DNA from: Chryseobacterium potabilaquae
GTDB lineage: Bacteria > Bacteroidota > Bacteroidia > Flavobacteriales > Weeksellaceae
Direction of reading: 5' to 3'
NCBI RefSeq assembly: GCF_902728265.1
Contig: NZ_CACVBR010000024.1
Span: 1-62,503, forward strand
DNA length: 62,503 nt
Shown: one piece after another, positions 37,885-47,002 of the stretch
How positions within the stretch are numbered: position 1 is the stretch's first letter
Layout of the letters: the number at the start of each line of letters is the position of its first letter
Notes under the pieces: generated by a model
Told to the model about the DNA's origin: nothing
What the model saw: only the letters and a program-made list of their open reading frames with translations
Databases searched by the model: none
Made by a program: the position numbers and the translations under genes

Positions 37885-37918
37885 GATAAGCCAAACCACC
37901 TATGTAGTTTGGCTTATC
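37885..37918 (+). terminator. Hairpin after the siderophore receptor gene
   Basis: 12-bp perfect stem (37885-37896 with 37907-37918), 10-nt loop; the T-run behind is short, so termination is likely but not textbook. Confidence 0.6.
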
Positions 37919-38014
37919 CATTTATCATCCCAATTATGGAAACCAACATTTTTTTACTAAAAAGCTTCGTGGGCAAGCATCTGTTTTAACTGATTCTAAA
38001 TAAAAATTAAAGTT

Positions 38015-38022
38015 TATCTTTG
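38015..38022 (+). promoter_or_regulatory. -7 promoter element of the PepSY gene
   Basis: TATCTTTG, exact TAnnTTTG, 16 nt ahead of the start codon; it suggests this gene is transcribed separately from the receptor. Confidence 0.45.
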
Positions 38023-38038
38023 TCGAACTGAAGAAAAA

Positions 38039-39250
38039 ATGAAAAAGAAACATCATCATAAAAAAAAGCCTAATATTTTTAAGAAATGGATTGGAAAAAT
38101 TCATTTATGGTTGGGCTTATCTGTCGGGGTTTTAATATTTATTATCTCAATTACTGGGGCTTTATATGTATTTAAAGACGAGATAGAAAATATGACAAGA
38201 AAAGATGTCATTTATCATCATGAACAAAATATTGATAAAAAACAGATTCTTCCTATCCGAGTTTTGGAAAAGGCAGTAGCTGAACAAGTAAAAGAAAAAT
38301 ACCCTATCCATTGGGTAAATATTCCGATGGACAAAAAAATGTCATACTTATTTTACTGGTATGAACATAACGTAGACTCCTGGAACTATTTTGACGAATA
38401 TCCAATCTATAAAGTTGCTTATGTAAATCCTTATAATGGAAAAGTTTTAAGAACTTATGATGAAAAAAATGGATTTTTCAATATCGTCAAAATGATTCAT
38501 TGGAGCTATCTATTAAAACAAGATTGGGGTAAATATCTTACGGGGATCCCTGTAATTATTTTTATTATTATGCTCATCTCCGGGATCATTCTATGGTGGC
38601 CTAAAAATAAAGCAGCAAGAAAACAACGTTTTTCATTTAGCTGGAAAAATATAAAAAGCTGGAAAAGAAAAAACTATGATCTTCACAATATTTTAGGTTT
38701 TTATGCTTCAATCTTTGCCCTAATTTTCTCTATAACGGGCCTTTTTTATGCATTTCTAATCGTACAATCTATGATTTATGTGGTCTTCTCGGGCGGAGAA
38801 ACTCAATATCCGGATTTTTCTCATATAAAAACAAAAGCCCCAATAGAAGTAAGAACAGATATTACTTTAGATAAAATAATCTATACCATACAAGAAAAAT
38901 ACCCAAATTCTTATGGCTTTTCTTTAGATCTTGGACATGAACATATGGACGATCACACCCATCCTAATTTTGAGGTCTTCGTAAAGCATTTATCTTATTC
39001 TTATCATAAAAATAGCAGCTTAATCTTTGATGAAAATTCAGGGGAATTACTTCATTCCCATGATCCTAAAGACAAAAACATGGGTGAAAAAGTGGTAGCT
39101 GCCAATTATGATATTCACGTGGGAGCTATTTTAGGTTTACCTACAAAAATCATTGCCTTCGTCGTAAGCATCATATGTGCATCATTACCCGTAACCGGTT
39201 TTTTGATTTGGTGGGGAAGAAGAAAAAAGAAAGTAGCAAAGGGATTATAA
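38039..39250 (+). CDS. PepSY-associated TM helix protein (iron-uptake associated)
   Basis: 403 residues. Four hydrophobic segments are arranged as in PepSY_TM proteins: KIHLWLGLSVGVLIFIISITGALYVF (about 18-43), a PepSY-like periplasmic domain, GIPVIIFIIMLISGIILWWP, LHNILGFYASIFALIFSITGLFYAF and a last segment before WWGRRKKK. The His in W/H-x-W-G and in HNILGFY may bind heme, as proposed for this family. Members sit beside siderophore receptors and may reduce ferric-siderophores at the inner membrane. The N-terminus is an odd cytosolic Lys/His cluster (MKKKHHHKKK). Confidence 0.83.
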   Translation: MKKKHHHKKKPNIFKKWIGKIHLWLGLSVGVLIFIISITGALYVFKDEIENMTRKDVIYHHEQNIDKKQILPIRVLEKAVAEQVKEKYPIHWVNIPMDKKMSYLFYWYEHNVDSWNYFDEYPIYKVAYVNPYNGKVLRTYDEKNGFFNIVKMIHWSYLLKQDWGKYLTGIPVIIFIIMLISGIILWWPKNKAARKQRFSFSWKNIKSWKRKNYDLHNILGFYASIFALIFSITGLFYAFLIVQSMIYVVFSGGETQYPDFSHIKTKAPIEVRTDITLDKIIYTIQEKYPNSYGFSLDLGHEHMDDHTHPNFEVFVKHLSYSYHKNSSLIFDENSGELLHSHDPKDKNMGEKVVAANYDIHVGAILGLPTKIIAFVVSIICASLPVTGFLIWWGRRKKKVAKGL

Positions 39251-39334
39251 AACTTTTTCAAATAAATGTCTAGTTATTAATCATTAATACAATCTTTTTT
39301 ATAATTTTAACGTTTTAGAATTTTAAGAATAGAA

Positions 39335-40303
39335 ATGTCATTAATAGATTTATCAAAACACGTTGCCCTAGGAATTGACATAGGCGGTACGAATACTAAG
39401 TTCGGAGTGGTTAACCATCGTGGGGAAGTTCTTGAAAAAGGAAACCTAAGAACAGACGCTTACGAAAAAGTAGAAGATTTTATAGATGCTTTATACCAAA
39501 AAATCCATCCTCTTATAGAACGTCATGGAAAAGAAAAAAATTTTGATGGTATAGGTGTAGGAGCACCCAATGGAAATTATTATAAGGGAACAATAGAACA
39601 AGCTCCCAATCTTCCCTGGAAAGGAGTAATTCCCTTTGGAGAAATGATGACCGCCAAGTTCAATATGCCTTGTACAATTACCAATGATGCCAATGCTGCC
39701 GCTTTCGGAGAAATGTTATTTGGAGCAGCAAGAGGAATGAAAGATTTCATTATGATTACACTCGGAACAGGTGTGGGAAGTGGAATTGTTGCCAGCGGTA
39801 AACTTATATATGGCCATGATGGCTTTGCCGGTGAACTCGGACATACTATTGTAAAACCAGGAGGCAGAAAACATTGGAGTACAGGATCTGAAGGCAGTCT
39901 TGAAGCATACGCATCAGCAACTGGTATTGCCATCACTGCAAAAAAAATGAGAGCAGAATTTCCCGAATCTATGCTAAACCAATATCCGGAAGAATCCATT
40001 AATTCGAAAACTGTACATGAATGTGCATTAAAAGGAGATCCGATTGCAATTGAAGTTTTTAGATATACAGGGCAAAAATTGGGAGAAGCATTGGCAAACT
40101 TTGTCATGTTTTCATCCCCAGAGGCCATCCTTTTGTTTGGAGGGGTTATTAAGGCAGGGGATTTTATAATAAAACCGGCTAAACTTTATATGGAAAGAAA
40201 TCTTCTCCCTATATTTAGAAACAAAGTAAAGTTAGTTTTCAGTGAACTTGATGAAGCTGATGCTGCTATTCTTGGAGCAAGCGCATTAGTTTGGGAAAAA
40301 TAA
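39335..40303 (+). CDS. ROK family sugar kinase (glucokinase-like)
   Basis: 322 residues, actin-like ATPase fold. The phosphate-binding motif is GIDIGGTNTKFGVV (about 13-26), the catalytic Asp is in TNDANAAAFGE, and there is a second phosphate loop TLGTGVGSGIV and GFAGELGHTIV, whose His is a zinc ligand. The usual C-x-C-G-x-x-G-C-x-E zinc motif is replaced by HWSTGSEGSLE (about 180-190): all three Cys are absent while Gly and the sugar-binding Glu remain. It probably phosphorylates glucose or a related sugar. It is monocistronic. Confidence 0.85.
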   Translation: MSLIDLSKHVALGIDIGGTNTKFGVVNHRGEVLEKGNLRTDAYEKVEDFIDALYQKIHPLIERHGKEKNFDGIGVGAPNGNYYKGTIEQAPNLPWKGVIPFGEMMTAKFNMPCTITNDANAAAFGEMLFGAARGMKDFIMITLGTGVGSGIVASGKLIYGHDGFAGELGHTIVKPGGRKHWSTGSEGSLEAYASATGIAITAKKMRAEFPESMLNQYPEESINSKTVHECALKGDPIAIEVFRYTGQKLGEALANFVMFSSPEAILLFGGVIKAGDFIIKPAKLYMERNLLPIFRNKVKLVFSELDEADAAILGASALVWEK

Positions 40304-40442
40304 TCTTTCATCATTATAACATTAATTATAAGCTAAACAATCTGTTTTTAGCTTTAGAGCTTTCTTTCAATCAATAGGAAAGAACTTTTATTAATTTGGA
40401 CTTATATTACTAAAGTAATAAATAAAAATAACCAGACTATAT

Positions 40443-41000
40443 ATGGATAAGAATAACTTGGAAGAAATCATTTTTGGCGGTGGCTGTTTTTGGTGCGTAG
40501 AAAGCTGTTTTAATATATTAAAAGGGGTTGAATCTGCCATTTCAGGATACGCTGGTGGGCACCAAAGCCATCCAACTTACCAGGAAGTGTGTACGGGAGA
40601 AACTGGGCACGCAGAAGTTGTAAAAATCACTTATGATCCATCCATAATTTCTTATGAACAATTGATGGAAGTATTTTTCTTTCTTCACGACCCAACGCAA
40701 CTTAATCGACAGGGTAATGATATAGGAACTCAATATCGCTCTATTATTTTTTATAAAGATGATATCGAGAAACAAAAAGCCGAGCAAGCCATTAAACGAT
40801 CCGAAGCATCCGGAAAATGGAATGGCACCTACGTTACAGAACTAGCACCTTTTGAGAAATTTTGGCCGGCGGAACAATATCATCAAGGATATTACAATGC
40901 CAATCCCACCCAACCCTATTGCAGTAGTGTAGTAGGTCCCAAAATCCAAAAATTTAAAATCCATTTTGGAGAATTAGAAATGTTAGAAACAAGTTTATAA
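40443..41000 (+). CDS. msrA: Peptide-methionine (S)-S-oxide reductase
   Basis: 185 residues. GGGCFWCVE (about 12-20) holds the catalytic Cys. GYAGGHQSHPTYQEVCTGETGHAE and YHQGYYNANPTQPYCSSVV follow, the latter with the resolving Cys near the C-terminus. It repairs oxidised methionine using thioredoxin. It is cytosolic, with no export signal. No msrB is fused or adjacent. Confidence 0.96.
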   Translation: MDKNNLEEIIFGGGCFWCVESCFNILKGVESAISGYAGGHQSHPTYQEVCTGETGHAEVVKITYDPSIISYEQLMEVFFFLHDPTQLNRQGNDIGTQYRSIIFYKDDIEKQKAEQAIKRSEASGKWNGTYVTELAPFEKFWPAEQYHQGYYNANPTQPYCSSVVGPKIQKFKIHFGELEMLETSL

Positions 41001-41005
41001 TAAAA

Positions 41006-41040
41006 AAATGGCTGCCTTTTTAGACAGCCATTTCTATTTT
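41006..41040. terminator. Bidirectional terminator between msrA and the acetyltransferase gene
   Basis: 9-bp perfect stem (41006-41014 with 41025-41033), 10-nt loop, A/T runs on both sides. Confidence 0.75.
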
Positions 41041-41483
41041 TTTACCATCTCGGTATGCGGAATATCATCTTCTAAATATTTCTTTCCTGTATCTTCAAAA
41101 CCAAATCCACCATAAAAGTTCAAGAGATAATCCTGTGCAGAAATTCTAATTTCAGAGGTATTAAACCTATTCTCAATAACGTCAATTGCAAATCTGATCA
41201 ATTGTTTCCCTAAATTTTCCCCCCTGCCCTGCTCGGTAGTTAAAACCCTTCCTAAAGAAGCTTCATTATATTTAACACCTTTATTAAAGACTCTACAATA
41301 AGCTAAAATAGTCTCTTTTTCTTCAGCCCAAATATGGATTGCTTTTTGATCAAAACTATCCAAATCAGGATAAGGGCAATTCTGTTCAACAACAAAAACA
41401 TCTACTCTCGCTTTTAAGACAGCATATAATTCTTCTACAGAAAACTCATGAAAGCTTTTAATTTTCCAAACCATATTATTCAT
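41034..41483 (-). CDS. ElaA-like GNAT acetyltransferase
   Basis: 149 residues from the ATG used here; an internal ATG at 41474 ([12 protein letters not shown]) would start 2 nt after the engB stop and is equally plausible. [28 protein letters not shown] is the ElaA signature. The acetyl-CoA loop is [20 protein letters not shown] (R/Q-x-x-G-x-G/A type). The C-terminal [20 protein letters not shown] is also typical. Substrate unknown. It is co-transcribed with engB. Confidence 0.85.
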   Translation of the reverse strand: MNNMVWKIKSFHEFSVEELYAVLKARVDVFVVEQNCPYPDLDSFDQKAIHIWAEEKETILAYCRVFNKGVKYNEASLGRVLTTEQGRGENLGKQLIRFAIDVIENRFNTSEIRISAQDYLLNFYGGFGFEDTGKKYLEDDIPHTEMVKK

Positions 41484-42099
41484 CAAAACTCACATTATTG
41501 GATACTAGAAAATCATTTGTTTTTCCTATAAAATTCAAAATTTCGTCACATCCTTCTTTTTTTTCAGCAGAAGTAATGTATAATTCCGGTAGATCTTCCC
41601 ATGTTCTATGTAGTTCAGCTTTATATGCATCCACATTTTTCACAACAGCATTACCTTTCAGTTTATCTGCTTTTGTAAATATAATCGAAAAAGGAATCCC
41701 GCTTTCTCCACACCATTGAATAAATTCTAAATCAATTTTTTGGGGATTATGCCTTACATCAATCAACACAAAAAGATTAACCAAATTCCTTCTATTTAAA
41801 ATATAATTCGTGATTAATTTTTCAAAATCCTTTCTCTGAACTTTAGATACTTTTGCATACCCATACCCCGGCAAATCCGTTAAATACCAGCCATCATTTA
41901 CTAAAAAATGATTGATTAATTGGGTTTTTCCTGGAGTTTGGGATGTCTTAGCTAAATCTTTTTTATTCATCATTGCATTAATCAATGAGGATTTTCCCAC
42001 ATTAGATCTCCCAATAAAAGCATATTCGGGTATATTCGGTTCTGGACACTCTTGCCATTTTCCACTACTTTTTACAAAATCCGCTGTTTTAATAACCAT
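41476..42099 (-). CDS. engB: Ribosome-biogenesis GTP-binding protein EngB/YsxC
   Basis: 207 residues. G1 [10 protein letters not shown]2 [10 protein letters not shown]3 DLPGYG, G4 TKADK and G5 TSAEKKEG motifs are all present in order. The [26 protein letters not shown] opening is typical of the family. It assists assembly of the 50S subunit. The next gene (acetyltransferase) overlaps its 3' end. Confidence 0.96.
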   Translation of the reverse strand: MVIKTADFVKSSGKWQECPEPNIPEYAFIGRSNVGKSSLINAMMNKKDLAKTSQTPGKTQLINHFLVNDGWYLTDLPGYGYAKVSKVQRKDFEKLITNYILNRRNLVNLFVLIDVRHNPQKIDLEFIQWCGESGIPFSIIFTKADKLKGNAVVKNVDAYKAELHRTWEDLPELYITSAEKKEGCDEILNFIGKTNDFLVSNNVSFDE

Positions 42100-42121
42100 T
42101 TTCGAATATTTTTAGAAAAAT

Positions 42122-42149
42122 AAACCACCAAGCGTCTTCTTGATGGTTT
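42122..42149 (-). terminator. Terminator of the alpha/beta hydrolase gene
   Basis: 11-bp stem with one C-A mismatch (42122-42132 with 42139-42149), 6-nt loop, just beyond the hydrolase stop on the minus strand. Confidence 0.55.
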
Positions 42150-42157
42150 TATATATT

Positions 42158-42919
42158 TTACATTTTATCTTTTAACCAGCCATACAGAATTTCATTAAAT
42201 TCATTTGGCTTTTCCATCATTGCTGCATGACCACATTTATCTATCCAAAATAAATCTGAATTGGGAATAAACTTATGCATATCTTGAGCAACTTCAGGGG
42301 GGGTTACATTATCTTGCTTTCCCCATATCAAGCAGGTCGGGGTCAAAATTTTAGGAAGATCATTTAGCATATTATGTTTAATAGCACTTCTTGCCAACAT
42401 TACCGTTTTTATTCCTTTCATTCTATCATTTACCACTGAAAACACTTCGTCAACCAAGTCTTCTGTTGCTACCTCTGGATCATAAAAAACTTCTTCTGTC
42501 TTTTTTCTTATATATGATCTATCATTTTTTCTGGGGAAACTATCTCCAAAAGTTCTTTCGTATAAGCCTGAACTCCCTGTTAGAACCAGATTTTTCACCA
42601 AATCAGGTCTTGCTAATGTCAGAATAAGTCCAATATGTCCTCCCATTGAATTACCTACAATAGTTATAGGTTCAGAAATATGACTTTCTATAAACTTAAT
42701 AATATATTTTGCAAGAGTTGTAAGATTCGTATTGAGAACTGGCAAATCATAGATAGGCAACTGAGGTACGTATACTTTAAAGCCTCTATCTGAAAAAAAA
42801 TCCACCATTTTATCAAAATTACTCAACCCACCCATTAATCCGTGTAACAACACTAATGGACGTCCTTCCCCTGCTTCTACAAAGGTATATTTCTTTTCTT
42901 TTTTTGTACTAAATATCAT
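42158..42919 (-). CDS. Alpha/beta hydrolase
   Basis: 253 residues from the ATG. An in-frame TTG eight codons earlier is rejected because the -7 promoter element covers it. Oxyanion-hole motif LLHGLMGG, nucleophile elbow GNSMGG (Ser), acidic residue near WGKQDNVTPP (Asp) and terminal His in DKCGHAAMMEKP complete the triad. It resembles the esterase / 2-hydroxy-muconate hydrolase-like group. Substrate unknown. It may be transcribed as a lone gene ahead of engB. Confidence 0.85.
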   Translation of the reverse strand: MIFSTKKEKKYTFVEAGEGRPLVLLHGLMGGLSNFDKMVDFFSDRGFKVYVPQLPIYDLPVLNTNLTTLAKYIIKFIESHISEPITIVGNSMGGHIGLILTLARPDLVKNLVLTGSSGLYERTFGDSFPRKNDRSYIRKKTEEVFYDPEVATEDLVDEVFSVVNDRMKGIKTVMLARSAIKHNMLNDLPKILTPTCLIWGKQDNVTPPEVAQDMHKFIPNSDLFWIDKCGHAAMMEKPNEFNEILYGWLKDKM

Positions 42920-42940
42920 AAAATGCCTAATAAAGCCCTG

Positions 42941-42948
42941 CAAAAATA
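42941..42948 (-). promoter_or_regulatory. -7 promoter element of the alpha/beta hydrolase
   Basis: TATTTTTG on the minus strand, exact TAnnTTTG, 21 nt ahead of the ATG. Confidence 0.45.
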
Positions 42949-43130
42949 CAAATTAAACCTCAAAAAAATTTTGATATCTCTAATTTAAAGTAAAAATAAT
43001 ATAATAAAGCTGTTTTCAATAATTTTTTCAAACTCTCTTTGTTATGGCACAAATAACAGATTAAACAAGGTATTACATGCCAATAAGTTACACATTAAAA
43101 GCATGAATCAAAACAAAACTTATTAACATT

Positions 43131-43170
43131 AAGGGAAAAAGTGGGAAAAAGTGGGAATTATTGGAAATTA
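43131..43170 (+). promoter_or_regulatory. MraZ operator: 10-bp direct repeats
   Basis: Four consecutive 10-bp units, AAGGGAAAAA, GTGGGAAAAA, GTGGGAATTA and TTGGAAATTA, start at 43131, 43141, 43151 and 43161. MraZ is known to bind TGGGA-type repeats spaced by 10 bp ahead of its own gene. The array ends 5 bp before the -7 element and covers the place where the -33 element would be, which suits repression of the dcw operon by MraZ. Confidence 0.8.
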
Positions 43171-43175
43171 TTGTA

Positions 43176-43183
43176 TACATTTG
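43176..43183 (+). promoter_or_regulatory. -7 promoter element of the dcw operon
   Basis: TACATTTG, exact TAnnTTTG, six bases before the mraZ ATG; a leaderless or nearly leaderless mRNA is predicted. Confidence 0.6.
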
Positions 43184-43189
43184 TCCCAA

Positions 43190-43660
43190 ATGGAAAATTT
43201 CATTGGAACATATGAGTGCAAAATTGACGACAAAGGCCGCTTAAAAGTTCCTTCATCTCTTATTAAACAGATGGAAAACTTCGACAATAAGGTTTTTGTA
43301 GTCAAAAGATCTGTGTTCCAAAATTGCTTAGAGGTTTATCCTATGAATGCATGGGAAAAGGTAATGAGCAAAATTAATAAACTAAACAGATTCATTAAAA
43401 AGAATGCTGATTTCATAAGAATGTTTACGGCAGGAGTAAAAACAGTAGAATTGGATAACGCAGGAAGATTACAGATATCGAAGGACTTAGCAAATTTTGC
43501 ATCCCTTCATAAAGATATTGTAATTACAAGCGCAGGAGAACTTTTTGAAATTTGGAATAAGGAAACTTATGAAAAAGTTATTTCTACCAACGAAATTGAT
43601 TTCGCGAGCCTTGCCGAAGATGTGATGGGCTCTTTCAATGAAGATAACCACGCTATATAA
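43190..43660 (+). CDS. mraZ: Transcriptional regulator MraZ
   Basis: 156 residues from the MENFIGTYECKIDDKGRLKVP start; a longer frame would begin inside the operator. Two AbrB-like SpoVT halves are present, each with a DxKGR / DNAGRLQI motif (about 14-20 and 87-95). It is the first gene of the dcw cluster and regulates it; the 10-bp repeats just upstream are its probable binding sites. Confidence 0.95.
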   Translation: MENFIGTYECKIDDKGRLKVPSSLIKQMENFDNKVFVVKRSVFQNCLEVYPMNAWEKVMSKINKLNRFIKKNADFIRMFTAGVKTVELDNAGRLQISKDLANFASLHKDIVITSAGELFEIWNKETYEKVISTNEIDFASLAEDVMGSFNEDNHAI

Positions 43661-43684
43661 AAAGCGAAAAAACACAACTCAAAC

Positions 43685-44578
43685 ATGTATCATAACCCCG
43701 TTTTGTTGAAGCAAAGTGTTGATGATTTGGTAACAAATCCAGACGGAATCTATGTAGACTGTACTTTTGGTGGTGGTGGCCACTCAAAAGAAATATTGAG
43801 TAGACTCTCCCATGAAGGAAGATTATTTAGTTTTGATCAAGATTTAGACGCTCTTAAAAATAAAATTGATGATCCTAGATTTACACTGATCAATCAGAAT
43901 TTCCGATTTCTAGAAAACTCATTATTAATGTATGGAATACATCAAGTTGATGGAATTTTAGCTGATCTTGGGGTCTCTTCTCATCAATTTGATGAAGCAG
44001 AAAGAGGATTCTCTACAAGAAGTAATGCTCCTTTAGATATGAGAATGAATGTGATGCAAAATCTAGATGCTAAAAGAGTAATTAATGAATACGAAGAAGA
44101 AGAGCTTGCTGACATTTTTTACCATTATGGCGAATTAAGAGAGGCAAGAAAATTGGCAAGAGATATTGTTCACCATAGAAAAGTAAAAAGCATACAAACT
44201 ACCGAGGACTTAAAAAAACTTTTTAGTTATATCCCTCCTCACAAGGTTAATAAATTTTATGCTCAACTTTTTCAGGCTATAAGAATTGAAGTAAATCAGG
44301 AACTCGAAGTTTTAAAGGAAATGCTCGTACAATCATATAGCATACTAAAGCCTAATGGAAGACTGGTCGTAATTTCCTACCATTCATTGGAAGACCGTCT
44401 TGTTAAAAGGTTTTTAAAAAATGGAATGTTTGAAGGCGAACCTCAAAGAGATATATACGGAAATTATAAAAAGGCATTCGAATTATTAAAAAGTAAAGCA
44501 ATAATTCCTGACGAAAAAGAAGTTGAAGAAAACTCGAGAGCAAGAAGTGCAAAAATGAGAATAGGAATTAAAGTTTAA
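43685..44578 (+). CDS. rsmH: 16S rRNA m4C1402 methyltransferase RsmH
   Basis: 297 residues. SAM-binding CTFGGGGHSKEIL (about 20-32), GILADLGVSSHQFDEAERGFS and VISYHSLEDRLVKRFL are RsmH (MraW) signatures. It methylates C1402 of 16S rRNA. It follows mraZ at 24 nt in the dcw order and its product ends in the usual RSAKMRIGIK. Confidence 0.97.
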   Translation: MYHNPVLLKQSVDDLVTNPDGIYVDCTFGGGGHSKEILSRLSHEGRLFSFDQDLDALKNKIDDPRFTLINQNFRFLENSLLMYGIHQVDGILADLGVSSHQFDEAERGFSTRSNAPLDMRMNVMQNLDAKRVINEYEEEELADIFYHYGELREARKLARDIVHHRKVKSIQTTEDLKKLFSYIPPHKVNKFYAQLFQAIRIEVNQELEVLKEMLVQSYSILKPNGRLVVISYHSLEDRLVKRFLKNGMFEGEPQRDIYGNYKKAFELLKSKAIIPDEKEVEENSRARSAKMRIGIKV

Positions 44579-44639
44579 ATATTAGAAATTATAGTGTTAT
44601 AAAAAACTGAACTTCAGTTGAGAAATTATTAAAATAGTT

Positions 44640-45005
44640 GTGGCAAAAAGACCAACATATCGTCCCCAAAAGAAATTGACTTTTATAGATATTATAAAAG
44701 GAAACTTCTTGAATCGTGATGAGATCAAGACACACTATAAATATTTTTCACTTCTTTTTGTTTTGATGATGGTGATGATTTATAGTAATCATTTAGTGAA
44801 TAAAAAAATTGAAATTGTCAACGCTCTAAAAGAAGAAACAGAAGAATATAAATCAAGAAACGCATACGCACAAAGTAAACTTATAAAAGTAAAAATGGAA
44901 TCTGAACTGGGAAAAGAAGTTGCTAAAGATTCTTTGATGACATTAGAAAATCATCCTCACAAATTGCTAATAAAACTGGACAAGACAGATGCAAAAGCAA
45001 AATGA
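44640..45005 (+). CDS. ftsL: FtsL-like division protein
   Basis: 121 residues, GTG start. A cytosolic basic N-terminus (PTYRPQKKLTFIDIIKG), one membrane helix (about 40-56, YFSLLFVLMMVMIYSNHLV) and a periplasmic coiled-coil segment (KKIEIVNALKEETEEYKSRNAYAQ) match FtsL in size and topology. Position between rsmH and ftsI is diagnostic. It overlaps ftsI by 17 nt. Sequence conservation is weak, as usual for FtsL. Confidence 0.85.
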   Translation: MAKRPTYRPQKKLTFIDIIKGNFLNRDEIKTHYKYFSLLFVLMMVMIYSNHLVNKKIEIVNALKEETEEYKSRNAYAQSKLIKVKMESELGKEVAKDSLMTLENHPHKLLIKLDKTDAKAK

Positions 45006-46980
45006 ATACGATAACAAACGTAAAAAAACGTTAAGATGGGGCTACCTCTTTGCAGTAGTAGCTTTAGGCGTGTTTATATTGTTTTTAACCAGAATTGTCA
45101 TTCTTCAAAATACGAATGTCCAAGAAATAAAAGATGATTATATTAATAAAAATTATCGCGAGGCAACTTTAAAAGCGGCTAGGGGAAATTTATTTGCCTC
45201 CGATGGATCGATTTTAGCTACAACAGTAATGCGCTATGATATTTATCTCGACTTTAAAACAATAAAAGACACAATTTACAGTAATAATATCAGCGCTTTA
45301 TGTGATTCTTTAGGGAAAATGTTTGGCAAGTCAAGAGGTGAGTTTAGGCAGAAATTTGACGAACAGCGGAAAAAGAAAAACCAATATTATACGTTGGTGA
45401 AAGGCTTAGATTATGATCAATACGACAGAATAAGAAAATTCCCAATCTTTAAAAGAGGTAAAAATAAAGGAGGATTCATCGTTGATAGAAATTATAAAAG
45501 AGAATTAGCTACAACAGAAATTGGAGCAGGCACGATAGGGATAGATAATGGCGAATATAGCTCTGGTCTTGAAGGCGCTTTCTCAAAGTATTTGAAAGGA
45601 ACTGACGGAAAAAGGTTGGAGCAAAGAATCAATTCATCCCAATGGAAACCTATCGATTTTTGGAAAGTTCAGGAACCTATTGATGGGGAAGATGTATACA
45701 CTACATTAGATCTTAGAATTCAAGATATTGCCCATTCCGCTCTTGAAAAACAACTGGTTAATTTTGAAGCAAAACATGGTACTGTAATTGTCATGGAAGT
45801 TTCTACCGGAAAGGTTCGTGCATTAGTTAACTTAAGAAGAACCGAATCCGGAGATTACGTAGACTCATATAATTATGCCTTAAAAGATAATATTGAACCA
45901 GGATCTACATTCAAAACCATTTCTCTCCTCGCTGCAATGGATGATGGATTCATTGATGAAAACACTACGGTCAATGTTGGAAATGGTGTCTGGACCTATG
46001 CAAAGCAAAGAATTTCAGATGGTCACGGGGGTGGAATTTACGACATTAGCGATGTTTTAGCAAAATCTAGTAACGTAGGAACTGCAAAGCTCATCACTAA
46101 ATACTATGCAGATAAACCACAAATATTTCTTGATCATCTCAAACGATGGAAATTGTTTGATAAAATGGACATCGAACTTCCCGGAATTACAAAACCAAAA
46201 ATTGTAACTCCAAAAAATAAAAGATGGAATGCCGCCACACTAGCTTCCATTGCATATGGATACTCATCTAACATCAACTTATTACAATTAGCAACTTTCT
46301 ATAACGGGGTTGCTAATGGTGGTAAAATGCTGAAACCATTATTTATAGATAAGATTATGAAAGATGGTAGAGTTATGTATCAAGCTCAACCAGAAGTAAT
46401 GGTAAATAAAATGGCTTCTGAAAAAGCTATCCAAATGATGACCAATGCTTTAACAAAAGCGGTAGAAAAAGGAACCGGACGTAGTATTTTTACTCCTAAT
46501 TTAAAAATGGCAGGAAAAACAGGAACAGCAAGGTTCGAATATTGGCTTCCTGGTCCCATGAAATATCGAGCTTCATTTGCAGGCTTCTACCCCGCTGATA
46601 GCCCTAAATATACTTGCTATGTAATGATTAGTGAGCCCAATACAGCAAAAGGTTTTTATGGAGGAACTGTTTCAGCACCTGTATTTAAGGAAATTGCGGG
46701 AAAAACATTCCTAAAAACTCCACAAAATATTGAAAAAGAAATGCTGGTGGACAAAAAAGTTGATCTCAACAAAATGGTGGAACCCAATCTGAAAATATCA
46801 GTCAATAACAAGCAGATGCCCAATGTAGTAGGTCTAGTAGGCAAGAATATCATTCCACAATTAGAAAATCTGGGATACCGGGTTGACTATAAAGGAGTAG
46901 GAAGAATTAAAGAGCAATTTCCTTTGGAGGGAACCACTATAAGTAAAAACCAAAGGATTTATTTATCTCTACAAAATTAA
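44989..46980 (+). CDS. ftsI: Division-specific transpeptidase FtsI (PBP3) with a PASTA domain
   Basis: 663 residues. It has an N-terminal membrane helix (about 16-37), a pedestal domain with RGNLFASDGSILATT, and a transpeptidase domain with the SxxK box STFK (S306), SSN (360-362) and KTGTA (K510). One PASTA domain lies at about 605-663 (MPNVVGLVGKNIIPQLENLGY). It cross-links septal peptidoglycan. PASTA domains on FtsI are not found in E. coli but are normal for Bacteroidota. Confidence 0.95.
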   Translation: MQKQNEYDNKRKKTLRWGYLFAVVALGVFILFLTRIVILQNTNVQEIKDDYINKNYREATLKAARGNLFASDGSILATTVMRYDIYLDFKTIKDTIYSNNISALCDSLGKMFGKSRGEFRQKFDEQRKKKNQYYTLVKGLDYDQYDRIRKFPIFKRGKNKGGFIVDRNYKRELATTEIGAGTIGIDNGEYSSGLEGAFSKYLKGTDGKRLEQRINSSQWKPIDFWKVQEPIDGEDVYTTLDLRIQDIAHSALEKQLVNFEAKHGTVIVMEVSTGKVRALVNLRRTESGDYVDSYNYALKDNIEPGSTFKTISLLAAMDDGFIDENTTVNVGNGVWTYAKQRISDGHGGGIYDISDVLAKSSNVGTAKLITKYYADKPQIFLDHLKRWKLFDKMDIELPGITKPKIVTPKNKRWNAATLASIAYGYSSNINLLQLATFYNGVANGGKMLKPLFIDKIMKDGRVMYQAQPEVMVNKMASEKAIQMMTNALTKAVEKGTGRSIFTPNLKMAGKTGTARFEYWLPGPMKYRASFAGFYPADSPKYTCYVMISEPNTAKGFYGGTVSAPVFKEIAGKTFLKTPQNIEKEMLVDKKVDLNKMVEPNLKISVNNKQMPNVVGLVGKNIIPQLENLGYRVDYKGVGRIKEQFPLEGTTISKNQRIYLSLQN

Positions 46981-47002
46981 AATATTAAGCATTAAAAAAG
47001 AA

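Noticed and set aside
37937..37990. 17-codon frame METNIFLLKSFVGKHLF ahead of the PepSY gene
   Set aside because: No promoter in front, no conserved features, and it ends before the PepSY promoter element.
39580..40128. 182-codon antisense frame inside the ROK kinase gene
   Set aside because: A long shadow frame opposite a well-conserved gene; composition is low-complexity Pro/Ala/Ser-like with no domain.
43131..43170. CRISPR-like short repeats
   Set aside because: Units are 10 bp without spacers and sit at the mraZ promoter; an operator explains them.
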